This document shows, in pieces, positions 21,930 through 34,232 of a stretch of 64,000 bases of DNA (positions within the stretch are counted from its first letter, which is position 1; every line of letters begins with the position of its first letter). The stretch is from positions 1,054,001 to 1,118,000 of the forward strand of contig JANVFP010000016.1 of NCBI GenBank assembly GCA_027919835.1, read 5' to 3'. Source of the stretch: Lentinula raphanica (Eukaryota > Basidiomycota > Agaricomycetes > Agaricales > Omphalotaceae). A program made the translations under genes and the position numbers. The notes below the pieces were generated by a model that saw nothing but the letters and a program-made list of their open reading frames with translations, was not told where the DNA came from and did not search any database.

Positions 21930-24900
21930 TAGTACGAGAAGACCATCAGCCATGGGTTCAACACAATCTGCGTAGTGTCTGTGAGCCGAGATTTCCGTTT
22001 GACTGAGGAAAGGATTCAATGCCTACCGGGAACAAAATATGGCAAGAAGCGATGACTGCCAGCGGGAAAATGACTGCCCACGAGGAGCCATCGATTCGCC
22101 AACCGATGGGGACCAAGCTTGTACTGAGGATAACCATAGCCGCAATGAGAATGAATGACACTATCAGAGGGAACCAAAATCTACGGAGCCTTATTCAGAG
22201 ACGTATCGTGAAGTGATCATAGGATACACATCTACCTTTTCGCAATTTTCGGAATCTCTTTGAAGAAGTTTGACCTTTCTACTTCCTTGACCGTGGCACT
22301 CCAAGTGATGTTGTAAGAGAACAGATGAGCTAGGATTGCCTGGCTCACGGGGATACTGAGGCCCCCAAAGAAGAAGAAGCTATTCGAATAAAAGCGACAA
22401 ATGAGTGATAATCGCAAACAATCTGAGATATTCACTCACAAGAATGGTATCCACATAACATTTTCTAGGAAACCCCAGAGCTGTTTGAGGTACGTCAGTC
22501 TCATTCAGATACGGGTAACAATCACGAAATATGAAAAAAGTGAAGCAGAGAAAATTAATCCAACCCCACTATGACCACATAGATGATTGCGAGCGGACGC
22601 ACGCCAAAGGCACAATGCGTATTCGTGGTCAAGGAGCCCCAGAGTCATCCTCGTGAGCTGAATCGTCATCATCAATCTGCACACCCAACAACCTCATCGT
22701 CACTGAAGCTCAAGATAGATGCCGAGGGGAAGGGCGGAATAAAGTGGAAGAGCTTTCCGGGGTCCTCCACTCCTCCTATGTAGCTCTATTACCAAACGCC
22801 ACACGCCACAGAATCAAGAAGATAAGATGTATTGGGGCGCGCACGAATATCCCACGTCTGTACCAGACAGTCCCGTAATTTGGACCTGGTACGCATGGGA
22901 GACTGGCAATGTCGGTCATCGTGTTACCATGCGACGGGCGATGGGTAGTATGCAGAGGTTGAGCGATACTGGCAGGATGCTCGATATTTTTTGTGGAAGA
23001 GCCTCGAGTCAGGATGATATGCTCTCATGGTATGACTTCCGAGTTCCAGGAATTGGGCGGAAAGATGGAAGACAGCGTGCCGTCGCAAGAATATGAACAC
23101 GTAGGCTCCAGAGAAGGGAGAATAGATGGAACAAAGAAAAGATAAACGAAAGAAAGACTTGAATCACTCACCAACTCTCTCTTGCCCAATCTATACTCTA
23201 ATAACGTATACCCAACGTTTCCGCTGCCAAAGAACACTACGGTCGTTGCGAGCCAAATCTCAAATGAATGCATGTAGAACCCGTCAACGGGGAATGCAAA
23301 TCCGAGTAAGACATAGTTGATGATTCCGATAGTGATAGACGCTGCGATTCCGTAGTAGGAGAACATGTCTAGGAGAGAACCTCAGAAATGGAAGGAAGTT
23401 CAGAGGGGTCAGTTAACGTCACACTTACAGGCCATCATACTGATTTTGTAGTGCACAGGTGCATTACTCCAGATGAAACGATGGATTTGGCGGGAGATAG
23501 GTCCGCGTCTTAGCCATTGCGATAGAGGATTGAAAAGCAGTCTGCATAGGAAGGTTATCAGTACAGATCGGTATCGTGGGAAAAACAAAAAATACGGGAC
23601 GAAAATACGTTGTGGCACGAATCCAAAAAGAACGACGCAGAAACATAGCACTCACTCGTTGCATCCATATGCGTACTTCTGCCATCTGTTCAGCTCATCG
23701 TCCACCGTGAGCGACACACCCTCTTTGAAGCCACCGTTCGAATAAGTCGCCCATCTAATATCGTAACCTCTTCCCAACAACCTCAGAGCCATATCAAAAT
23801 CTTCGCTGACATTACTTTCGCTCCACATCTTCTCCCTTGTCACTCGATTGTTATCTGTCAGATCTGTGAAACTAGCGTCTTGAACCGCCCGCCAGCGAAG
23901 AAACGCGTTGTGTCCGACAAAGGGGGCGATCTCACCGTTGGCACAGGACATGGATATACAGCGGTTGATTCGGTGGGTGAAGTAGGCGATACCGTTCTCG
24001 AAGTAGTGGTGAGCAACTTGCATGACATCCGACTCGTGTTGAATGATGGCTACATTTGGCGAAATCGCCATTTCCCGAGCAGCATCACGAAGGCAATCCT
24101 ATCAAAGTCGTAGAATAAATCTCACGAGTGAAAAGGCAACCGACACAAGGTAACCTACCTCAGGAACAACTGTATCTGAATCGACGAGAAGGATGATTTC
24201 ACCCATCCGCATCGCCTTTCCATTTGCTGCCCACGGTTTCCAACCAGCGGAGTTAGATGTTGAGCGAGATTCTTCCCACATCTAAAAACAGATTGTTGGA
24301 GAAAAAAATTGCACGAAATCAGGAATGACCCACTTCTTCAATGGCCATTTCTAATGCCTCTTCCTCCAGATCTTCGATCTCGTCACCATACAAATTTCCT
24401 AGCGGATCCATTCCCAGCTCATAATACGCCTCTGCAGCTGCGGGACCAGGCGTCCCTGGGACGGCATTGGCAAAGCCGGGACCGAGCGGGTCACTCCTCA
24501 TGAGAGGCGAAGTTTGCGAAGGGAACGCGCCAGTCGTTGGTGTAGGAGTTGCGATCGCATTGCCGGGTCCCAGAGGAGGAGAAGCCTCGTTCGCATTGCT
24601 GTTATTACCCGAGACACCTCCAACACGCATATCGTCCCCGTCACGGTTTAAGTATTGCATACCGTACATCCCATAAGTGCCTTGACCAACTCGTGGTGAT
24701 GCGCGACCAGAACCTTAACAAGGATAAATGTGATGAGAATTTTGAGAAATAAGTCACGAGAAAGTTATGAACCATTTTGTAGCGGAGGATACGAATGTGA
24801 AATTCTCCTGGAATGCGATTGCTGAGAAGACGAAGTTGGACGAGGTTGAGCGTTCGGGTTCAAGTTGGAATGTCCCCGGGACGATGTCGAGTTCGCGTTT

Positions 24901-26542
24901 GAGTTTGACCGACTATAATGCGACGTCAGATAATTGAAATCAAGACCTGAAAAATATAATCTACGCACTCCGGGTTTTCCTTCCTCGACTCGACCAACGC
25001 CATAAGGTGTCTCTCCATACACATACTCAAGCTCAAGCCATAATTCATATTCGATGCTTTCTTGAAGCGACCAGCACGGTGAAAGACCGGTATGGAGCCT
25101 TTGTGTGAGGAACCCGACTTCGTCTTTTTCTTCTTGGTCCCAAGGGCTTTCTCTGGATCAGCCATGATGTCCGTCGTCTCCTCAATCGAATCTAAGCCAC
25201 CGGCGGGACAGCCATCCCGTGGCCTAGCGACCCAACCGATGCCTTCGCTGCGGTAATACCTAATTCGCTCATCACGATCCGCTTTCGACATCCCATTTGT
25301 TCTCATTCCATCATCGCATACTAAAATCGAAGAGGTTCCCCCTTGTCTAGCGTAAGTCTGCATGGCGCGCTTCAGTGACGCGATTGAAGGCGCTAGCACG
25401 GTTTCGAGAGATTCGCGATAGACAGGCATCTGAATTGTAATGTGTGGTAAAACCTCCGGCTTATCATCCTCGGCGCTAGACGGTGCTTTTGGTGGGACGG
25501 CAGAGTAGTATCGGGAGTTTTTGTGATAATGCGCGATCGGACCTATCGCCATTGAAACATTTTGCATGATTTGAAGCGTGAAGAAGAGAGAAACACAATA
25601 GAGGAAGGGCAGTGTGACAGCGAGAACGAAGCGGAGGTATCTCTGCATTGACGTGGGTTCAGGATCGGGCGTATTGGGTACTGGGGCTGTGAGTAGAAAC
25701 TCTCGGACGAGGACACGGACACCGTTTCCGATGAAGACTAGAGCAAGACCAGCTGCCAAGCCGTTGTAGATGGGAGCGTATAATGCCAATTTACGAGGAG
25801 GTTCAGGACCGATCGTAGAAGGCCTAACTGGTACCGTACGTTTCCGACCATACCAAGTCCTGACTGTTTTGGTTTCGACCGGACGCCCAGCTCCTGCGGG
25901 GTCAATCAAACCTTGAGACTGCACAGATACAGAGGCAGAATCATGCCCCGACACCGAGCCAGCACCAAGGAACGATTGAGTATGCAACGACGAATTGGTA
26001 GTACCCGTTGGCCTAGATCTCCACAGTAATTTGATAAGACTGGCATCGAAGTCCTGACACACGGGAATAATCGTGTCCAACGAGTTGCTCCACACAACGA
26101 GCACCCTCTCATCTCTAATGAACGCTGCGCACTGCTCTTTGTCTGCGAAGGGGAGCTGAAGCATCGTGTCGATGATCTGAATGCGTGTATTTGCGTCAAC
26201 ATAGAGGGAGGTGTCGTCTGGAAGGGCTTCGGCAATTGCAGCATGAACTGCGGCTGACCGGACTTTGACTGCAACGACAGGACCAAGTTTTTTCACTGCA
26301 GCTTCGAAAGGCTCAAGAGAGACATTCTCGTAAGGAAAGACGCGATATTCCGGTATTGGATCGTCAGCTACACGGATGGCGACACCGGACGAAAGATTTT
26401 CTTCTGCAGGTCTGAACCAAGCATCTCCTACAAATTAGCGATGATTATTAGAGGGACTTGTGCACGTGTAATTTTAGCGATAGATACCTTGAGTTTGCTT
26501 GAAGATGTGGTGCAGTAGAGCATCCCAACGGTCATAGTCCAT
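21930..26542 (-). CDS. Membrane family-2 glycosyltransferase with disordered insert
   Basis: This is a large multi-spanning GT-A glycosyltransferase of the processive GT2 type (chitin/hyaluronan synthase superfamily), on the secretory pathway or plasma membrane. It starts MDYDRWDALLHHIFKQTQG at 26542. Membrane segments (YNGLAAGLALVFIGNGVRVL, YLRFVLAVTLPFLYCVSLFF) precede the catalytic domain: ITIQMPVYRESLETVLAPSI, SSILVCDDGMR, FKKASNMNYGLSLS, IILLVDSDTVVPEDCLRDAA, NVSEDFDMALRLLGRGYDIR and DELNRWQKYAYG (the Q/RxxRW equivalent). Several C-terminal helices follow, ending IVLNPWLMVFSY. Between NYGLSLS and the DSD motif is a long Gly/Ser/Asn/Pro-rich insert (about 24350-25000 in DNA). Its frame needs an intron of about 125 nt ending near 24823. 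Donor and product are unknown. Confidence 0.88.
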
Positions 26543-26867
26543 GGTGGTGCAGAAGAACCTGTATTCGGGTTGACTGCAGGAAGGGCGACAAGATGTCGTG
26601 AGTTGAAAAGTCGTGCAAAGTAGAAAAAAAATTCGAACCCTGATACACTCTATATACGCGCACCTATCCGTTATCGCGAGGCACAGGGTGTCCGGAGTCC
26701 CAGCCGAAGGCTATTTCGTAGTTTATGATGTCATAATTGAGCATAATAATAAAGTAATTTTCCGGAAAAAATGGGCACCGTGGTTTCGTGAAAATTTTTC
26801 CTTTTCAAAGTACTTTGGAGTACATAAATCGGATTCTCCTGGAATTGAGCTTGCAGGGAGACTCTTA

Positions 26868-26925
26868 GTCGAAAGCCGTATGCTGTGCGCAGCAACCAGG
26901 AGTTCTGCGCACGAAGCTTTTCGAC
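26868..26925. repeat. Imperfect hairpin
   Basis: The nested arms are GTCGAAAGC (26868) with GCTTTTCGAC (26916) and GTGCGCAG (26885) with CTGCGCAC (26905), around a 12-nt loop. No element boundaries or target duplication were recognised. It could be a cruciform site or the relic of an inverted-repeat element. Confidence 0.5.
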
Positions 26926-28170
26926 TTTCAAGCTTTCCGAATTGCGTCCGCCTCGCCAGGTACAAGCACTCCATGTTCAGATATGAAATGCATTCGTTCA
27001 GCACGGTGAACTGAGCTGGCAGAGGCTGGCGGATGCTCATCCTAGCCTAACGTGAACTCTTGAATGCCTCGAGAGAAGGGAGCCCGATGACACCCAGAAA
27101 CGTTCAACAACCCTGTCAGTTCGTGATACCAATTCAATCGAGAAGCTCTAGCGTGATGAACGCGACGTCGGGTGCACAGACAGCCTTTTGATCTTCGTCA
27201 CTCGTGGGTCAGTACAACTGTTGCAGGAGTACGTATCACCGTACTAACCTAATGCTCAACTTTGGACCAGGATCCTAGAACCTCTAACAGGGTTTGTTAA
27301 CATATACCTTTCCTTCCTTGTGCTTGGAGACACAACAAATCCAGGAATACCAACGCCTTCGATCTAAGGCACACACAATAGTGGCTAATGCGAATAGATG
27401 CGAAGCTGCGGAAGCGGTGTATCGGGATATGTAACTTGAGGATGTCGAACAGCTGAAGCCATTTCGTCCGTCGTCCGTCGTCCAACCAGAAAATGGGAAA
27501 TTTACGCAAACGAGCCACACGATCTTTTCAGATATCGCTCCGGGTCTAGTGATCTCGAGGTCACAACGAGGAATGCTCAGAATGTACGGAGGAAAAAACG
27601 AACCGCATACAATGACCAAAAACGTCTGATCTTTCATTTTCACCTTCCTCGTATTTGCTTTGTATTCCCTCCTCTCTTTCTTCCTTCAATGAGAGTACTT
27701 CATTGACGCTTTTGCAGACAGCATGAATCAATGAAGTCGAGAAGCCCCGTAGAAACTCGGTTTACGATATGTTCAGCAGATCATCACCCGGTGTTCGAAT
27801 GAAATAGTCCCGCTGCTTCTGCTTCTAAGTTTTGCGATTTCTCAGCCTGCACACGCGCAGGCCAGCACTAGACCTGCATACCGTGCATATGGAAGTTAGT
27901 CGCAACTCCTAGCGTAAACGTTGAGCTTCTTGGGGGATCGTGTTATATCCGAAGAGTCTATCTGAGTCGTCCTCGGTGAAGCTTCCCAGTTGCAAGATAC
28001 GAGCGGTGATATCGTTGTCTGTTGAGTGGTCTCCTATCATGGGCTGTCTTCCGTGAGATTGTATTCATGTTGAGGAAGAATCAGGAGAGGATGTAAACGC
28101 TCAAAATAGACAAGCGCCTGTCAATTTAGCGCCCAATCGCCGAACGAATTCCGCATTCCAATTCATCCAG

Positions 28171-28184
28171 AGCGCTTAAGCGCT
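28171..28184. promoter_or_regulatory. Perfect 14-bp palindrome before hydrolase gene
   Basis: AGCGCTTAAGCGCT is its own reverse complement and lies 77 bp upstream of the hydrolase start, a position suited to a dimeric regulator. No known factor is assigned. Confidence 0.35.
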
Positions 28185-28260
28185 TACCTTTCAAAGCAGT
28201 CACCAAACTCTCTGGGAAAAACCAATCCTGCCTTTCTTCTTATCTTTCCATTATCCAACC

Positions 28261-29576
28261 ATGTCCTCGACAGAGAAGACCGTCAAACAACCTCTACACC
28301 CGTCCATCATCCCGCGGCTTGATCCAGAGTATATCAAATTCCACGAGGAAGTCCTCCAGTACATCACTCCTCCACATACGCTCCCTTGGGATCCGGCTCT
28401 GCGCAATGCACCTGCAGTCCCTGGAAGTACCGAGCCTCTCAAGGTAGGGCAGAAGCAGGATATCGATCTGACTCATACCAACATGCGTGCGTTCACGCCG
28501 GAAGGCGAAGCTCCTAGCGCAGGCTGGCCAGTGCTGGTATACTTCCATGGAGGTGAGCGTCGTCGAGGTCTTCGAGAGACTTGGTGAAAGAAAACAGCAC
28601 TGATGATGGTGAAGGAGGGTGGACGTTCGGATCTATCGCGAGTGAAGAAACGTTTTCAACGAATATGTGTGTCCGTGAGTAATTCTAGAATCGTGTTTGA
28701 GAGAAACCGGCATTTCCGACTTCCCGTTAGGTGCCAAATGTATTGTCCTCTCGGTCAACTACCGTCTGGCACCGGAGCACAAGTACCCTATCGCGGTAGA
28801 AGATGCAGTTGAATCTTTGCAATGGGTAGTGAAGAATGGGAAAGCACAGTTGAACATCGATACGGCCAAGATTGCGGTTGGAGGTTCTTCGAGGTAAGTA
28901 TGACAATCCAACCAGTGAAAGCTCATACCCACCGATTTCGCTTTGCTCTATAGCGGTGGCAACCTCGCCGCAATCCTAGCTCTCAAAGCTGCGGAACCCT
29001 CTTTTACGCCTGCCCTACCCTCCCCTTAGTCTTTCAGCTTTTGATAGTTCCAGTGACCGACAACACAGCGACTGATAGTCCAGGAGGACTATGGGAAGAA
29101 AATAAGCACACACCATGGCTATCTCCTGCCAGGATGAACTGGTTCAAGGATAACTATCTTCCGAACAAAGCTGACTGGACCAATTGGGATGCGTCGCCTA
29201 TTTTCGCCCCTACAGACTTGTTAGCAAAGGCACCTAACGCTTGGATCGGCCTTGGGGAGCTGGATATCTTGAAGGCTGAAGGTGCAAAGTACGGTGAGAA
29301 ATTGAAAGAGGCGGGAGTGAAGGAAGTAGAAATCGTGGTGTATAAGGGTGGTCCTCACCCCATTATGGCTATGGATGGTGTGTTCTGCCAAATTTCGCTG
29401 CAACGGTTCGATGATTCTCTGACGTATTGAACTTGCGTTCTATCTGAAAGCGTAAGTCGAATAACCCACTATCGAGCGTGCTGATCAGTGACTTGCATCA
29501 TAGCGCCGTTCAATTAGGAGCCAAACTCGTCACAGATGCTGCTACTGCTCTGAGCACTGCTTTTGGTACAGCGTAG
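28261..29576 (+). CDS. Alpha/beta hydrolase (HSL / fold-3 family)
   Basis: This is a predicted carboxylic-ester hydrolase of the hormone-sensitive-lipase group. It starts MSSTEKTVKQPLHPSI. The oxyanion-hole motif HGGGW is formed across an intron (CATGGAG at about 28552 joined to GAGGGTGG near 28614), followed by TFGSIASEETFSTN. LSVNYRLAPEHKYPIAVEDA is the family signature. The nucleophile motif GGSSSGGNLAAILA (GxSxG) also spans an intron at about 28894. The likely acid lies in GLGELDILKAEG and the catalytic His in KGGPHPIM. The C-terminus is DAATALSTAFGTA. All catalytic residues are present. The substrate cannot be inferred; it is probably cytosolic, since no signal peptide is visible. Confidence 0.88.
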
Positions 29577-29805
29577 TCTCGCCAATCCTCAGGTGAGAGT
29601 GAGCTCATAGTCCGTAGGTTTGATGATGATGAAAGTTTTCCATGGTAATGATTATGGCTCATAGGATATTATACATGATCTTGAAACTCCAATATCAGAA
29701 ACGTTAAGAGAGGAAGGGCGGGGGGAAACGGTACCTAGTAGTACAAACAAGAAATCTAACCCAATGCACAATGTTCATGTATCATCAGAGCGACAGCAAT
29801 TTCGC

Positions 29806-31225
29806 CTATTCGTTACGCCATGTATCTGCCCACTCGTTCCTCGAAGGCTCTACTACGGCAGGTTCGTTAAGCATAGGACGTGTAATCGGCTTCGTTTGCG
29901 TTTGCATCGGTACAGGAGCAGGCGAAAGGTTTAGGGGAGCGGGAGGAGGTCGGCGCTTCTTGTTCAGTTTACTCGCTTCTCGTATCGAGGAAGTAGATGA
30001 GGTGGAAGTAAGACTACTCGAAAGGCTGGGAGGATAGGAGTGTGAATCTGCAATCTCCGTTCTGCTGCCGGATCCTGTGGATTTGGATTCGTAAGGGTTG
30101 TCGGAGAAGGTAATGGATTTATCTCGGGAATGAGAACGTGAGCGAAGAGAGTTGCGAGATCGAGACCGAGTATGATGATGCCCAACGTCGTTTTGAGGGT
30201 GAAGATTGTCGTCGTCTTCGTCGTCCGACGGAGCACCAAACAAAGGTTCTCGATCAGGGTTCTCGGGGTTCACGGCATCCCCATCCACACCTAGCGCAAC
30301 AGGATTGCTGGAAGCTTTCACTATCGAGTCAATGAGCCAGAATTGTAGAATATTCATTATGATTGGGAATATTCCCATGACGCTACAGGGCAAAAACCCA
30401 TTAGCATAGTAATCAGTCCGTCGAAGGATGAATTACTCACAAGATGACCTGTAAAGCGTCGCCTTCGTCTGTCCATGTCCAGCTTAACAACCACGCGCCA
30501 ATTTTGAAGAGCCCTGGGAATAAGGCAAGAAGTCCGATTACGAGGAACTTCATAGTGGTGAGAGCAACGACGTAAAGTGCGGCTTGACGCGCCCAGTACT
30601 TGACTCGAGGAGGGGTACCGTAAATTCCTGATTCAAAGCCTTTGAGGTGAAACTTTTCAGAGAAGATAATCGTGAGGACGTGAAGGATAAGGTATATGAG
30701 AGCAACACCTGAACAAACACGATATCAGACAGCTCATGAGGGTTGAAAGGACGGAACGACTGACCGAGGGTAGTATCGACTAGGATGTTCAGAAAATAGG
30801 ATACACATGCGTTTTCAGATGAGAAGTGGGACAGAAGATCGGATATGAGAACGTTGACGCCATGCACAAACATTTGGCCGACAATCTGCTTGGATACGTC
30901 GAATAGCCTGTCCGACGTTGTTCAGTATATACAATCTTTTGGGGAGCAAAACCACGCACCATATCCTCCATGGCCTCATTGGCTTTTCTCTCTGGCGTTT
31001 ATATATCAGTGAGAGAATCACAAGAATTCCCATAAGCCCCTGGACGATCTGTGAAAGTGTATTGGAAAACTGAGGTTTCGTTCAATGACAATGTCATACT
31101 AGCGCGGTGGGTCCTAATAGCTGGCATGAGTGTCGGTCAACATCTGGATACGAGCCATCTTCATTGAGAGATAACCAAGATGGAGAAGAGTTTGGAGGTG
31201 GAAATTCTAATTCTGGCTCTGCCAT
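29806..31225 (-). CDS. STIMATE/YPL162C-like vacuolar or ER membrane protein
   Basis: This is a polytopic membrane protein of the STIMATE (TMEM110) family, which includes the yeast vacuolar membrane protein YPL162C. The start MAEPELEFPPPNSSPSWLSL (31225) leads to LGPTALIVQGLMGILVILSL, then the signature DVSKQIVGQMFVHGVNVLIS and ENACVSYFLNILVDTTLG. Further helices are VALIYLILHVL, ALYVVALTTMKFLVIGLLAL and VMGIFPIIMNILQFWLIDSIVK. The cytosolic tail of about 170 residues is acidic, then Arg/Ser-rich (HTRSRSRNSLRSRSHSRDKS), then Ser-rich. In animals STIMATE controls ER-plasma-membrane contact and calcium entry. Whether the fungal protein does so is unknown. It is divergent from the mpaB-like gene over 250 bp. 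Confidence 0.82.
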
Positions 31226-31475
31226 TGAGGAGGAAGAGGAGTTTGAGGATTTGATAGCGTGGGTAAGTTTTTTTGATCCGTCACGGTCACTTGTTCAGGC
31301 TTGGACTCATGGGCCGATATACTAGCGGCCGTGGTTTCCAACTCCCAAGGACTCGTTTGAGTTAGATATATGATCACTGACCGGTGACCCTTTTTTCAGC
31401 AACCACATCTTGCCAGACCTCCGCGCTCGTCCTTAAAAAATTCTATTAGCCTCCCAGGACCCAGTTCATGCCACC

Positions 31476-33456
31476 ATGCTCAGCCTTGCGACAGGAGTCA
31501 TTTTAATCGCGATCACTGGCTACTTGTTGACCGTTCGCGCTCATCGCTGGCGAAGACACGCTGCTATCCACCAAAAATACCAGCATAAGTACGAATCTGG
31601 CCTCCTCACACCTGCCGAAGCTCAAGAGATCATTGGTGTCTCAACGTTGTACGATATGCCTGCTCTCACAAATTATGCACTCGCCTTCGCCTTGTTCAAA
31701 ACGTATGCTATCGTGAGTGACTCTGATTCAAGTTCTAGCAGCTGTAGGTCTCCTGTGGACTCATATCTCCAACACAGCCGACAATCTCCAAAATCCTGTC
31801 GGACACGAAGGAACTCAAGTCGAGTGATACTATGTCCAAGAGATACGCAGATGTGAGGATACCATACACTAACTATGTGGTGAAACTCACGGTCCCTTGT
31901 ATCTAGACGGAAATCCTGATCAGTACGTCTATACTTGGATCTCACACGCCCAGTTCCGAGTCCTAGTCCATTTTATCGGCGGGCGTGTCACTCAAACTGA
32001 GATATCTTTTATTCAGGTACTTGGGTTTTCTGTCCAATCACTGGTAAATCATCGTTCTCTGAACAACTTTCGGATGTGTCCCTTCATGATTCTCTGGAGA
32101 TGTTGAAGAAAGGACCAACTGGATCGAGGGCGGAGCAAGGGGAACTGGATGATCCAAGGGCTATGATAGCCCTTGCACGGGTGAACTGGCTGCATTCAAA
32201 ATATCCTATCGTAAGTCACCATTCAACATGAAAAACTGAAATTAAAATCAGTGGACTTTACGTCTTACTAGACAAACGACGATTATCTCTACACCCTGGC
32301 CCTCTTCACTTTCGAACCTCCGGTGAGTAGTTTTGGGTTTTATCCGAAGCGCTATAATCATAGCACACTAGAAATGGGTCCGTCGTTACGGCTGGAGACC
32401 GCTTTCCCCTATGGAGGAAGAAGTGAGTTCATCTAGAGCTCGTTTTCGCCATTTAGTGATTCTACTACTAATTCGGCCTTTCCTGAAGGCGTTCTACATC
32501 TTCTGGTACGAAATTGGGAAAAAGATGGGCATCCGAGACATTCCAGAAACCATCCACGATTATCGCAAATGGGTCAAAGTCGGTACATTCACTTACGGTT
32601 TTTCGACTTAGAGATCATCTTATTGGCATATTTCCCCTACATTCTCCTAGGAATATGAAGCCAGGGCGATGGTACCAGCACAGACCAACCACGAAGTGGC
32701 GACTTACACAACAGAGGAGATTCTCCATGTCGTGCCAGAATTTCTCGGTCTCAGGAGCCTTTTCCGAAAACTGTCAGTAAGCGCATTAGAAGAAAACGTG
32801 CGAATCGCCATGATGTATGTAGTAGGATTCCGGTCTAGGGGTTCCATGGATCTACTTGTTGCTAATCGCTCATGCTGTACAGGAAACCCGAACAACCTGT
32901 CTATTATCATCTCATCTTTCGAACTGTCCTTCGTTCAATCGCGTTCGTTCAGAGATTCCTCTGTCTCCCGCGTTCGGACTCCAACCACGGAGCCCCCATC
33001 GATTTCTCTATTGTCAAGAACACCGGCCCTTCCTCCAGATTGCACAGAATGCATCCCAATTGGTTCCAGGCAAAACCATGGTACATGCCACAACCACGTA
33101 CATTCAGTGCTCAACTCAAGAATTGGGTCGCTGTCAAGCTGGGCTTGTACGATGCGTTTCCCGGGCCGAAATTCAAGAGCGAGGGTTATCGATTAGAAGA
33201 GATGGTGAACACTTTCTGTTGTTTTCGTACTTGAATTGGCTTCTGACATACCTAAAACTTCCATCGACCGACTAACACAGGGACCAGCGAAATTTGAAAA
33301 ATGTACAATCTGAATATTTCATACTGTCCACCGGGAGAAAGCTTTCTGATTGACTTGTGTTTCTTCTTGCTTTGTCTAGCCGGAAATGAAGAGGTTATAC
33401 GCATGGCCGAACAATTCTACGGTTGTCCGATATCTGGGCCGTTCAGTCGAAAGTAA
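31476..33456 (+). CDS. ER-bound oxygenase, mpaB / rubber-oxygenase-like family
   Basis: This is a member of the mpaB/mpaB'/Lcp (DUF2236-like) family. The characterised fungal member MpaB cleaves the farnesyl side chain of a mycophenolic-acid intermediate at the ER. The start MLSLATGVILIAITGYLLTV (31476, context gccaccATGC) is an N-terminal membrane anchor followed by basic residues. Then come KYESGLLTPAEAQEIIGVST, ALARVNWLHSKYP, DDYLYTLALFTFEPPKWVRR, EAFYIFWYEIGKKMGI and KLSVSALEENVRIAMMKPEQ. The last exon reads GNEEVIRMAEQFYGCPISGP and ends at 33456. About nine exons are needed. Substrate is unknown; no biosynthetic gene cluster surrounds it, so a housekeeping or lipid-related oxidation is as likely as secondary metabolism. 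Confidence 0.82.
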
Positions 33457-34232
33457 GGACAGAGTCTATGTTTTCCACCTAATCCACTAGTATGAAGTAC
33501 ATTGCGGAGGCTCTGCTTCTTCCTAATGGACTCTTGACATAGAATTCGAGGTCCCTACCACAAAGAGGATGTATCGTTCATTCTATACACACGACGTGCA
33601 TCAGGGCTACGAGTTTAAAACCAATTATTATTGTCTTTTGGAGCTGTGCGCTCGTTAGGTCACCTGGAACGCAACATCAAGCAATCACAATCTCCATAAA
33701 GCAAAACTCATTCTGCAAAGATCCTCAAGACTCAAATCCGCAAGTGATATCATGCAATTGTGACAGAAAATGTGATATCAGAAACAGACGAGGGCACCGC
33801 CGCCCATCATCACATTAAGTGACAAGGCGAGGCTCCCATCAAGGTTCACATTCCATTGTTGGTGAAGTCAATCCTCATCTTCGGGCCTGAGGCTAGTGAT
33901 TTTCTTTTCCCCGGGCTCGTGTAACCGCTCTGAGCCTCGTGGAGAGCTATTGCTTTGTCCTCAACTCCCGACTTGCTTCGTCGTTCATTGCCTACATCAG
34001 ACAAAAGTCTATTGGGTCAACCTCGGGAATGTGCTACATGCGGATCGGCTAGCACCCTCCCCCAAATCGAGATTTCGTCAGTCCAGAGAGTAAGTTGCAT
34101 CGGACGCTTGGAGGTGTCCAAAACAGGCTCAGGGGAGATTACCAGGTTTTGCTTATAAGAGACATTAGGAATCCTATTCTAGTCCACTCTCGCCTCTCTC
34201 TACTACACTCATACTCTCACAACACTTCAAAG
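33457..34232. other. Intergenic region
   Basis: This 776-bp tandem gap lies between the oxygenase and the DUF7918 gene. The word GTGATATCA occurs twice within about 40 bp (near 33745 and 33770). No gene is supported; frames near 33896-34158 lack family resemblance and splice logic. Confidence 0.4.

Larger units (their letters stand above)
26543..28260. other. 1.7-kb intergenic region with a hairpin and a palindrome
   Basis: This region lies between two divergent start codons (GT2 at 26542, hydrolase at 28261). No convincing gene was found. It contains an imperfect hairpin at 26868-26925 and a perfect 14-bp palindrome AGCGCTTAAGCGCT at 28171-28184, 77 bp before the hydrolase ATG. A pyrimidine-rich tract (tttcttcttatctttcc) lies just before that ATG. 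Confidence 0.45.
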
